NCBI GenBank assembly: GCA_032173965.1
Contig: JAVUNC010000004.1
Coordinates: forward strand, 65,036,501 to 65,100,500
Direction of reading: 5' to 3'
Source of the DNA: Sitta carolinensis
Lineage: Eukaryota > Chordata > Aves > Passeriformes > Sittidae
Length of the DNA stretch: 64,000 nucleotides
The notes below the pieces were generated by a model. The model was not told where the DNA came from and did no database searches. It saw only the letters and a list, made by a program, of their open reading frames with translations. How positions within the stretch are numbered: position 1 is the first letter of the stretch; each line of letters starts with the position of its first letter. Both the position numbers and the translations under genes were made by a program. Below, piece after piece: positions 24,918 through 36,500 of this stretch.

Positions 24918-25292
24918 TGGCAATAAAAGCCAGGGCTATAGCAGCATAACTTGACTCAGAGACTACCTCCTACCTACAGATGGTGAGTGAAAACATAATT
25001 ATTAAAATAGCAAATGTAAGACAATAGTGTATTTACAACTTGTTTAAAGGGAAGCATTTAGAACATAAGACCTTTTCCATTCCAGGCAAGTGCACAAGAG
25101 TTCCAGCTTACAATGGCCCACAGTATCTCTGTCCTACATTTATCACCCTGGGCACCTCAAAAAATCTCAACAAGCTTTGGTATTGCAAGGAGAGATCAGA
25201 AGCTATCAGGAGAGTGTGTCATAGGAAATCAAATCACCTTCCCCATTTTCATCTGCAAAACCAAGCTAAGCATCAAAGCTCCTTCCCTCCAG
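24918..25292 (+). other. Promoter/exon-like arrangement, unproven
   Basis: A CACGTG E-box overlaps the region just upstream of an ATAAAAG TATA-like word (24923-24929). About 50 bases later a CAGATG is followed immediately by the splice-donor consensus GTGAGT (24984). After about 100 bases a pyrimidine-rich acceptor CCTTTTCCATTCCAG ends at 25086. The following 206 bases end at CTCCAG with a donor GTGAGC at 25293. Joined in frame after ATG, the second segment is open throughout, but a second frame is open there as well. The peptide matches no family I know. This may be coincidence. Confidence 0.2.
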
Positions 25293-28200
25293 GTGAGCAG
25301 CACAAGCCCTGAAGCCACGTGGATGCAGAGCAGGGGTTGATCCAGCCAGAGACTGAGGAACCCAGAGCCAGTTCTGTGAGCACAGCTCAGAAATGCTCTC
25401 AGTGAACTTGATGAGGGGCTTTTCTTGATGAAAATTGGCAGCTGGTGACAAGTTCAGTGGTTTTGAAGGGATGTATTGTGAGGGAATATGCAGACAGCAT
25501 TTACAAGAGCCCGCTTCTATTTTCTCTTGGTCTACAAAACAACTTTGATTATACAAAGATAATAGCAGCTGTTTATCTTTGAGGGTACACATCTCAACTG
25601 TGAGTTTTATATTTCTTATATAATTTCTTATAAGGTTAAGTATCAGTGTTTTGTTTTTTTTTTTTTTTAAGACAGCATGATATATCACTGATACTACAAC
25701 CTCAGGCTCCCACTCATTTCAAAAGATCCATTGACTTCATAAACTCAGCAGCAAAAGTATCTTAACACACTTCTATTTTGGCTAAAATGAAAAAAGCAGC
25801 TAAAAAAAGTGACAAATATGTTCCTAAAATTGGAAATCGAGTCATTTGGACAATCTGTGACACTCTTGTCTCTCTCCTTGGCAATCAGAAGACAAGATGT
25901 CAGCTATTTTCTCTAAAAAAAGCAACAATAGGCTAGATGTTAATTCTTGACCTCTATGACTCACCAGGGATTGTCTTACTGCACATCACTCACATGACAG
26001 ACGATTTTTATCAGTCCTGACTCTAAGATGTCTTTCAGCAGCATATTGTCAAGGACCATGATCAAATTCACACCTTTCTCTTTCTTTTTCCCCAAAGATA
26101 ACATGCATTCTTAGTGTTCTTGGAATAGCCTGCCCACACGCCATAGCAAGGCTTTGAAAACACCAGGCAGACCTCTCTGACATGGTAGTCTGATTTTACT
26201 GAGCACAATTCATAATGAGCTTGTTGCTCTCCTCTTCTAGTGCAAAATGAACAATAAAGATTGAAATAGATTTGGTTATGCTGTGCCATTTTTTTCCTGG
26301 TGAGCAGAACTCTCTCTGGTTTCCTAGTTCTGCATCTGGAGAAATAAGAAATAAAGACAAAAGTGACTTCATTTAAAAACAAACATGTCGAACTGCTTTA
26401 TTGCTTTTTCTCCCCTTTTTATGAGTCATTTTACGCTAATGTTGTGAGTGTAAACAACTAGCCTATTTTCTGTGCTTGATTTTGTGCAGCTAAAATAAGA
26501 TTAAGTGCATTCCCCCAAGTATTGTTCCTGTTTCACACTAAAAGCTGTGTGGACAATAACACAAACCCTTGTGAAAGCACCAGTCAGAGACCTTCCAAAT
26601 TGCTGAGGTGATTTGGAGCATGTTCTCTGCTGGCTCCTATGGTTACACTTCCAGTTCACTTGATACTTGTGAAATTCCCATGCAGTTTCAAGCTTATGCC
26701 TAGACTAGACTGATTTTGACAATTTCAGTACATGTTTCAAGCTCTAAAAAAACCCCCTTCCAATTACTGTGTTGCTGAGAAAGACAGAAAATTACAGGTT
26801 CAATGTTGATCCCAGCTATATTGGGCAGTGGATTTGCAATTGTCTGTCTGAGATCAGCATCTTCATTTTATCAGAGATGAAAAACCATGTTGGCCACTAA
26901 TTCTCATAGTGACCTCAGTATTTTTTCCTTCAATGGTCCTTTAGCGTGTCTCATGTACTAGAATGAGAAAGAATTCCGCACTGCCCATAAAAATGTGTCA
27001 CATTTTTCTGGTATATTTTACATGTGAGCAGCCTGGAGGCAGAAAAATTTTGGTCAGTCTCTTTCCTCAGTTTAAATATCATGTGTTCAGTTATCACAAT
27101 GAGGAAAAAAGCACTTATATAGAAATTTTTCTATTTAATTGCATTCAATAACTGCTCTAATTTCTTGATTATTCTTCTTCAGGCATTATTGGAAACACAG
27201 ATTTAGTGTTGTGACAAAAATATGACATAAGCTCCACAGAAAGTCTAGACTGCAGAAAGCTGAAGGAAGAATTTTTTTGGACTCTTTTTTCTTTGCAGAA
27301 GTACAAACTTCAGGTAATTTTATGTTTGCCTCTTTCCAAAATTTCATCTAATACCTTTGAATGCCTTCACTCATTCTCTGCTCCTGAACCACAAACATCC
27401 CAACTCCCAAACCAGAAGTGCCTCGGTCAAGATGTCACTACAGGCCTCCTGTCCTAAGCAGCCTCAATTGGAAATTCTCTTATAGATTCCCATTTTTCTA
27501 CTATGGAATCACTATCTGGGATTGTCTAAATTTAAAATATTTAAAAATACTAGGTAAGACTTATTTGGGGATGTAAAATTACTCCTCACAAAAATCAGAA
27601 GATTCAAAATGAGAAGGTTTGGGAACAGCAGGTCCACAGCTAAATCACAGGAACTTTATCCCAGAGCTTCTTTTATTGAGGCAAAGTTCCCTTGCAAGTT
27701 TCTTCTCCAGTGAACAGAGATGCTCATGAAGAAAGGACAGAACAAAGCATTAGCTTGGACACAAGCTTCCTGTCCACATCACCACTCATTTGTGCTCTAC
27801 ATTTTTTTTGGTGCTCTGGTGTTTGTGTGACTGTGATGGCAAAGGGGAAGAAAGATGCTGTGAAGGCTCAGGCAAGGCTTGATATCAGTGTGAGTATTCA
27901 ATTTAAAGTGCTAATGCTGAAGCAAAATAGGTACCCCATTATGTAAACAACAAGTGACACATTAAACCATTCTATGACCTAAAAAAAAGCTATAATTTTT
28001 TTTTAATTCTATAAGCTGACTGGAAAATGTTGATGAGAGAAGAGTCCTTTCTCTGCTATTGCAGCAATTTACAGTGTGGGTTTTAATTAGTCTCTCCATT
28101 GCCCCAGTCTTTCACTGCGTATCTGACTTGTTTTCTCATTTGAAAAAATCCAGCCCTCTGGCAGCTCACTGATCTCTGGAAAAAGAATTAACCTATTTGA

Positions 28201-30269
28201 AGTCATCACTGGGGCTTCAAGCAGGTGTCCAGAAGAGCAGATGTGAACTGTTCTCAGTAATTACATTCAGCTCACAATTTGTCTTTCACTGGCTATTGGA
28301 AACGTAACCTTAAAGGAGTCAAATAGCACTTACTCCTCATCATCTCCCAAGCATGTAAAACTCAAAGCAAGAAATTTTACAACACAGGAACTTCTCCAGC
28401 TTTTCTTGACACAAGAGCCCTTGCAGATGCTTCTGAGATGTAAAAGCTTAGGAGAGGTGGAGGTTCAGCCTGAGATGTCAGAGCACTCTTAGAGAGGCTG
28501 TGACACGATGGAAGAGGCTGTGCTTGACCAGAATTTGTGAACAGGCCAGCTACCATCACCTGGCCACAATAAGATCCAGATGACAAAGATTTTCAGGCAG
28601 TGAATCTGTATTTCCTCTCTGTTTCTAGTGGGAATATATCTCAAGTTACTTTATTTTACCAATAATACTTCAACTTGACAGATTGTAGTCTCAGTCACAC
28701 TTTCTTACTTTGGCAAATACATCCTCATAGAAAAATTACCAGGGAAAGAAAGAAAGAAAGAAATTTCAACTCTGAGAAAAGTGATTACAGCAAAGATAGA
28801 CAGGAATTAGACCATCCAGAGAATGTAATTTTAAGCCTTAATGATCACAGGCTATATGCTGCAGAGTGCCTGTGACAGAGTGTGTTAACCACCACGTGGC
28901 TGCCTGCAAAGAGCACGGCTGTCTCACCCCCCTGGCCACAGTGGGGTTCTAATCTTTTTCCCCCATTAGAATGGCACATTCTTGAAAACACCTTGGAAAC
29001 TGTAAAATGATGTCTTGGGTTTGGGTTTGCTTATCTGATACTTTTATTAAACCTTCTCATTAAAGAAAGTTATCAAATTCTCCCTGGAGCCAAAACACCA
29101 GAGTTTTACTGGGTTTCCATCATTCTGTGCTGAAGTTTTGCAGTTTATGTCAGGTCTCCTACCTTAGAAGTCACAAAGTCTATTTAAAAATCTATTTTTT
29201 TTTTGCATAGAAAAACCAGACAGTCTTCATAAGCCGTAACACTCTTGACCAGACTTTGTAATGTAAGAGATCCTAATTTTTCACCCTAAAGTCCCCCACA
29301 AAAACTCTGAATTTTATGTTTAAGGCATTTCTCAATATTCCTTAAGTTTCTTCACAATAGTGTACAATCCTAAAAAAAAATCCAGCTAGAAATATCTTAA
29401 AACCAGATGCATCAGACTTTGAAGCAAACTTTTCCTCTGCCCTTTTTTATAGTTATATTTTCTAATATACTGAGCCAATCAACTGAAGTGCATTACCTGA
29501 AAAATCATCATGTGCTGTTCTGCACTACCATAACTTGACAAAACAATCTCCAGTTCCACAATCAAATACCCATGGGGAAGAAAATCCAGGCAGGGCATGA
29601 GTGAGGCACGTGGCTTTATTTTGTGCTGACACAGTCCACGGCAATCCTCCCCCACTGAAGACCACAGCCACAGTTCAGCTGTGGGCTCTGCCTGGTCCCA
29701 ATCTCCCAAAAGACCCTCTCCAAAGCTTTAATTTCTCCCTCTCTCCACAGGTTCTTGAGGAAGAAGAGTTTTACAGATTTAGGAGGAGGAGGGGTGAGGC
29801 TGTGCAATATTTGGTGCTGCTGGGTGACATGTAGGGAAGGTCACTGGGAGTGGGACAGGAATTTCTGGGGATGTGGTGAAGTCAAAGGCAGATGCTTGGT
29901 GGGTTTTGGATGAATTTTCAGGTAAGTGGAGAGGTTGCACATTCAGACTGACATGACTGTGACTGATTCCATTTCAGAGAGAAATACTATGGATTCTTGT
30001 GGCATTATGGGCTAGATTTCCTAAATACTGGCACTCTCAAAATGAACACTCTCAATACCAGCACAAAGTATTAATGGATATATAACAAGCACAGTTCTTC
30101 ATCATAGTTACAAGCAGTCAATGAGATGTAACACTGTTGGGTTTCAGCAAGTGTAAAGGACATTAAAAGAGAGATGGCTAATGGACAGAATAATAGAAAG
30201 TAACTGCAGAATGATAAAAAAATTAATTTGTTTTATATTTAAAATCAAAGAGAAAATAGGAGTAGGTCT

Positions 30270-30680
30270 TTTGCTAAAGATTTGGACTTCAGAAAAGCAA
30301 ATTTAGACAAGCTAAGAAAACTGATTAGCAAAATCTGTTGGACTGAGATGATACAGCAGCTTGACTGTGGAAGGAGAAAGGAATATATTGCTGTCTGAAG
30401 AGCTGAAAGTAGAAGAAATCTTTAACCTCAGCCAGAAATAAAACTTACAGAAATGTATTCCAAACTTATGTAAATAAATATCCACCTTTAAAAGGATATT
30501 TTAAAATATATTATACTACCTTTTATAAGGATATAAGCAAAAAGCTTACAAGACCTAGAAAGGCAAAAAGTTAAGTAAAGCTAAATTTCACAGGTTAAAA
30601 CATACAAAGATAAAAAAACAGTAACTGACAAAAAGTAACCTTAACTGGATCCTGCAAGGGGTAAAAATCTGAACAAAAGA
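30270..30680 (+). mobile_element. Eroded LINE (CR1/L3-like) ORF2 remnant
   Basis: GGACTTCAGAAAAGCAAATT, AGACAAGCTAAGAAAACTGA and TTAGCAAAATCTGTTGGACT read as DFRKANLDKLRKLISKICW. This is the motif found in CR1-group ORF2 between the endonuclease and reverse-transcriptase domains. Downstream, AAAAGCTTACAAGACCTAG and a later CCTGCAAGGGG also sit where the LINE has its 'kkayk-w' and 'akg' segments. Frames are broken by stops and indels. The A-rich composition of 30100-31000 suggests that more of the element, now unrecognisable, surrounds it. Confidence 0.6.
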
Positions 30681-32257
30681 AATGCCATTTGGTAATCTAT
30701 AGCAGAAGAAAACAAGGAAAATAAAATTGCCTCTTAGTCCTGATGATTGGGTAAACCTGTATATTATAGATCAGTTAGGTATGATCCCAAAAATAAACAA
30801 ATAATTTACCCAGGTTTGCAATAGGATGCACAGAGAGCAAAGATAGTAGATAGACTGGGAATGGCAAAATTTAACTTAGTTTCCTGGAGAAAAGAGAAAA
30901 TTTAAGGAGAGTCACAAATGAGTGTAGGAGGGGAAGAAGTGGGACTAGTCTCTGCTCCAGAAATAAGTTAACTTACAAATGTAGGTGTGTTTGTGAGCTG
31001 TTTTTAGGAAATACTCCAAATTCCCAAATCTGGTACTCTCTAAATTGAATCTACTTACAAGAAAAAGGGAAGGGGAACATAAGACGAGAAAACTTCTCCA
31101 CAAAGGATCCAAACAATTGTCTTTCTTTGACTTCAGTAATATGGCTTTACAACACCTTTGGAAGGAAAGGAGAACACAGACATAGAGATAAGCACAAAGT
31201 GTCTGGTTAATACCTTAATCTCATTAGGGAATACCTACTAAACATGAGCTTCTCCTACTGGTCTTCTTGCTGCTCCTGGCTCTGCTCAAGTCCAACCAAT
31301 TCAGTGAAAAATTCAAAAGCAAGGAGAGCACAGGAAGCTAAAGCATTTAATCATGTAAAATACATATTTTCTATTTGTATTTATACCATAAAAACACATA
31401 CCACAATCAGCCTTTCTTTTTTCCATTTCATTAATCATTTTCTGTTCTCCTTCAGAGCATCTTCTTCTCAAACTAGCTGGCCAGAATTTTTTAACATCTT
31501 CTTGGTTCAGTTCGTTTTTCTTGAACTGCTGACAAAATTCTTGACTGCTGTATTTCAGAGGGGGGCTTGTCACCACATTGCCCAGTGATATTTAGACTTC
31601 TTGAACAGGGAAATATCTTTCCCAAAGAATTCTAGGGCTATGTCTATCTCTGTTACATGTGACAAGTGGTAAGACACCTGTCATTGACAAGTACATTCAA
31701 GTCTACCTTCGTCACTTCTCCCTGATCAGGTTACAGTGGATATTTATGATGGAGATTTTCTTGTCCTAAAGGACTATTTTAATGTCCTGTACTCAAATAT
31801 TTTTCAATCACATTCACCATCCATCTCCTGTGCTGGTATTCTCACACTGTCCTGCATGATGATGCTTCTCAAATCTGTCAGTGCTGCACTCATCCTGTTT
31901 CTGTGAAGTTCATTAATGGACACGAGCAGGGTCAGACCTGGGGACATCCTGCTACCTCATCTTTAAAGCTATTTCCTGTGCAGAGAGTTCCTAGGTGCCC
32001 TCTAGTTCCCTATAGAAATTTCCATATCTGAAATAGACTGTGGTACTCAAATCTTAAATGAATGGCAATCAAAAGAGACGTGGATCATCTAAACTCCATT
32101 GAAACTATCAGATGAATTGTAGTCTTCGTCAGGATTTGTCTCTTTATCTGTTTCCAGCCCACGTGAAACATCTATCATGTAGACTAATAAGTGTTGTCAT
32201 CACTAGAAGGGGAATGAAGAAGATGTTTAAAGCAGAGATACCTGGCTGTTCTGTAAA

Positions 32258-32283
32258 AATCTTCTACCTAAATCTTCTACCTA
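32258..32283. repeat. 13-bp tandem duplication
   Basis: AATCTTCTACCTA occurs twice head to tail without mismatch. Confidence 0.9.
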
Positions 32284-33525
32284 AAGAGCAGTACACTTTA
32301 GTAAAGGGTGCAGAAATAGATCATATGCAGGCAAACATTTAAAAAATAGGGAAAAAATCAGGGTTTTTCACAATTTTTCTGTTGTTTTTTATGTCCCAGT
32401 TCCTTGAAAATATTACTGCTTTCAGAAAACAAACAAACAAACTAAAAACAACCATAAGTGCCTGGAGAAGAGTTATGCACAAGAGTCTCTTTGCAATATG
32501 CCTGGAGAGAGGCCTGAGCATCCTGGTCTGCCCTTGGCTGACCCTGCTTTCAGCATGTGAACCCTTCTGATGCCTCTTCCAGTCTGAATTATCCCCTCCA
32601 TGCCCCAGTGAGGGGAGGCTGCCTCTCTGCAGCCCTTTGGCACCAGCAGAAAGGCTGAGCTTGCACAGCAGGGCTGTGCTGGCTGCTCAAGGGCAAAAAG
32701 TGTCTCAGACATTCCTGCCTACTTTCCACTTCTGCAGGAAGGGTGCCAGGTTTCTGAGGGGCTCTATCACAGCCCTGTGGGACCCAACCATAGTGCTCTG
32801 TGGGGGCTTTAGGTTGCACAGAGTGAGCAGCAAGAACCATGACACCAAACAAAGGCAACATCTGTCAGTCACCTGCTCCTTGAGTAGAGCACAGTGCCCC
32901 AGGAGAAGCAACCTTCAGGCTATTCACACTGCTGTGCAGTCCCCTGGCAGGCCAAAAAATAGACATGTAAAAGTAACTTGCAGTCATCTCACTGCAGATG
33001 CATGCTCCCACCCTAGCACAGAGAGAATGATGAGGAACAGCACTGTCTGCCTCCTGCCTTGCTGGCCCTGCTTTAGAAACCAGGAAAAGAAAAGAAGCCA
33101 AATAAACTTCAGGTCACAGTCTTACTGACCCCTGGGGATAATGTGCTACAACCAAACAAACCTGCAAGATTGCAGCCACCCTTGCCTGCTGCTTCTCCTT
33201 GGCTGCAAGTGACCTCATGAGACAAAGAAAAGAGGAAACATAACTTGGGTCTGTGCAACTCCCCTCCAGTGAGTAACCCTACATCTGAAGCATCCTCTAA
33301 CAATTCACAAGTGTACATCTCTTAGACAGATGCTGAAAGAAAGCTGAAGAAATACTACTACAATACACTCAAAAGGTTTAAAAACCCCCATATTCTGAAA
33401 GAGACAGTAAATTCTACCTCCTTCCTTAGCAAACCTTCATGCAGGCATTCAACGAGAGCTCTCTTGGCTGTATTTCCAAGAGCTGGGTGATATCCAAGAT
33501 TTATAAAGTCCCAAAGAGTCAGGGG

Positions 33526-33542
33526 AAAAAAAAAAAAAAAAA
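33526..33542. repeat. Poly(A) run of 17
   Basis: Uninterrupted A run after GGGG. There is no retroposed gene sequence upstream that I can recognise. Confidence 0.9.
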
Positions 33543-36500
33543 GGCTAAGATCTTTCTGATAAAGATAAAGAAGCCCCTGACTATGTGAGTCCTGGCACAG
33601 CAAGTGCTTTTTTGCTTTTTTAGGGTGGGCTGAAGTGTGAGTGAGGCTTTGTTTTCCTGGAGCACGACAAAGAAAAGGGTAACATGCTTCCTAACTGAAT
33701 AGCAAAAAAGATTCGAGCCAATTGCTTTCCCAGTGACACCTGGCCTTCACTGAGTTGAAAACTTCCTTAAGAAAATCCTGGAGTTTATTTAGTATTTAAA
33801 TTAGAAATAAAAATAGTAAATTTTCTTCTTCCTTTAACAGATGACTCAAATTAAACAACTAGTCTGCATGGCTTCAGCATTAATTTCTGTGGATTTTTTC
33901 AGCTGTTCTGTGCTTTGTGGCTGCTGTTGTCATCTACTTGATGTTTCCTGATCTCTGGACATACTGCCTGAACTATATATCTGATGACACATTCTGATAG
34001 CAGTCATTGCTCCAAAATTTTTCAGGTAATTTAATTTCATATCACCTTTGTGACAAAAGTTTCTATTTCACCTTTTAAAATTCCCAAGGGTAAAAATCAA
34101 ACACCAAAATATAGGAAATTCCTTCCAGGCAAAAAAATACATTTTTCCATCATACCTATTTTTAGTTGGATAAAGAGAAAATTAAAATTAAATCTCTCAC
34201 TTTGGCACAAAGGCAAGATTGAAGGCATGCTCATTTTGAGTTTATTTTATTCTTCTGTGTGAGACACTGTGGAACAACACAAGATGCTTCAGATTCTGTT
34301 ACTCAGTGGGGCTTCTCATTGACCCTCTCAAGTAACATCTACAGCAATTGGGACAGTGGGGTCAGCCATGACTGGGGGCAGCTGTAGGAAAGGCTGAAAG
34401 CAAACAAGCTGTACAAAAAGAAGTATCAGGTGAAAAAAATAGAACAGAAGTCGCCTGGGACCATGCCAACAGCCCAGAACTCATCCCTACCCGGTCTGAT
34501 TAAAATGTCAAAACATATTTTTTGTGGCATCCCAATACCACAGTGTTTATCTAGGGCTCAGTGACACTGGGAGGAAAGGCTTTAGCTGTCTGCAAAACAA
34601 ACATAGAAATAAAATCACAAAGCTAGAGCAGGTGAGATCAAAGGCACAGAACTCCCTTTTTCAATCAACAGCTCTATGGTGCTCACAGACCTGCACCAGG
34701 AGCCAGGCTATAAAACAGATGCCTGTGTTACCAACACCATGGATAAGAGAATCATTGCACACTTCTCAACAAAAGGGTAAATCAACCCCACTGATTTCCA
34801 CAGAGAGTTTTTCCTATTTATGCCACTATTCATCAGAAGACAGGATCTTGATGTGCTCTGGACATCCTCTGCAGCCTGTCCTTCTCACAAGTGTACCACG
34901 GCTATTCTCACAGACATTAAGAGTTTGTTTGAGAAAAATTACAGGAAATTGAATCAGAGGTATGCTTCTGACCCTTGGCATACCCCACACTGTCCCCAGC
35001 CAGCAAGCACCCTGATCCTGAGGCTGGCACTGAAGGCAGAGCAGTGCTGAGGGCAGTGTCTCTATATCACACAGCCAGGAAAGCAGCTGGAATTGCAGGT
35101 CAGGCTGGAGCAGCTCAAGAGGAGCCTAGGCAGAAAACAAAGGCTGAAACTAAGCCCATAGGAACTGTCAGCAGACCCTTAGTTATTGAAGCTGGGCAGC
35201 ACCTTGATCCTTTGTTGTTCTGAAAAGCAGATGACACATCCATGTGGAAATGCTGGGTATACCTCTGAGCACAGTTCAGATGAATTCACAATAAATTTTA
35301 AAACACTGTCATCTACTCACTATCACTTCCCTGCTAGAGACCCTAATTGTGTCAAGTTATGAGATTTAGAGAGGGCATTGAGCAATTATATTCCAAATTC
35401 AAGCCTTTTTTCTTTTTAAAGTTTACAGGCTTGCCTTAATACAAAAATATTCCCTTTAGGGTTTCTTGGCAGAATTAGAAACATAAAAAATTATTTCATA
35501 GCTGCAGGAAGGCATGCTTTCTGAGATAATACTGGTTTATGTAAAGAGATTATTCAAATACAGTGGCAGTCTCTTTCAAAATACTGGAAGGTTGCATTCA
35601 GGAAAGATCCTAAGATTGCTTAACATGAATTTTGGCAGAGTTACGCAGTAAAGACTGTGGCAAGTGGTGATTCTGATTTGGAAGAAATTTAGCTAAGAAG
35701 ATAAAACTGTGAATGGGAGAAATTCATAAAAAAAATCTCTGGATGGGGCAAAACCCACTGAAACACTTGGAGGAAAATACTCTGAGGTGATTGTCATGGA
35801 ACCAGAGTTACCCTGGGAAGGCTATGCTGCACTACTGCCAAACTGGTGCAGCACACCATGAGCAGGATTTTCATTTTTCAAGCTCTTTACCAGGCCCACT
35901 ACCCTTGCTCCACTTTGCAGAGCAGATCTGGGATTTTTTCAGATTCTTCTATTACTTCCAACAAAGAAGTAATGGGTGCATTTTCCCAAAGTGCTTGTTC
36001 TGTTGTTGGAAAACTACAGCATTTAAGGCAATGACATGAAGTCTTATTTAGCAGAAAAGTAGAAAAAGTACAGGTCTCTCTCAATCGTGTCCTGAAAAGC
36101 TATCTTTTGTTTAAACAGAAGGGACAGTGCTCCAAGGCATGAAAGCTCACTAACTCATCCGTGTGCTCTGGCCTGCTCTGCCAATGGCTCTCTAAGTGAC
36201 ATCTTTTAACTGGCCCCAAGATTTCCTCACCTGCTGACCTGGCATTCATTCCAACAGATTGGTCTCCCCACCCCTGGTTTGGTGTGCACCATCCTTAAAA
36301 TAAAGGATGCCTCAGTTTGCACATCAGCTGGGATTTTGCAGATGTCTGTGGGTTAGCTGGTAAAATAGAAGGCACTGCTTTACATCTTGGAGAGAATTAT
36401 AATGCAAAGCACCAAAGTACTCTACATCAGGCTCACCAGCGTTGTTTTCCTTCTGCAGGACCACAGTTTGTCAATATCTCTACATGAGCAAGAGCTGTCT

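Larger units (their letters stand above)
22226..30269. other. Gene-free unique DNA
   Basis: About 8 kb without a supported gene. Simple repeats occur at 24485-24520 (A-rich CAAA/TAAA), about 25660 (T run) and 28743-28763 (GAAA)5. An 18-bp palindrome (23228) and a promoter/exon-like arrangement (24918-25292) are listed separately. A 140-codon minus-strand frame at 25266-25688 has no recognisable domain. Confidence 0.55.

Noticed and set aside
25266..25688. 140-codon minus-strand frame
   Set aside because: It begins within a T-run-encoded lysine stretch and has no family resemblance that I could sustain. I considered an interleukin-1-like fold and found no matching motifs.
32637..33128. 163-codon plus-strand frame
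   Set aside because: Similar-length frames exist on the other strand. The Ser/Arg/His-rich product has no recognisable motif, signal peptide or membrane segment.
33526..33542. Poly(A) run as the tail of a processed pseudogene
   Set aside because: No recognisable gene-derived sequence upstream and no target duplication. A simple homopolymer is the plainer reading.
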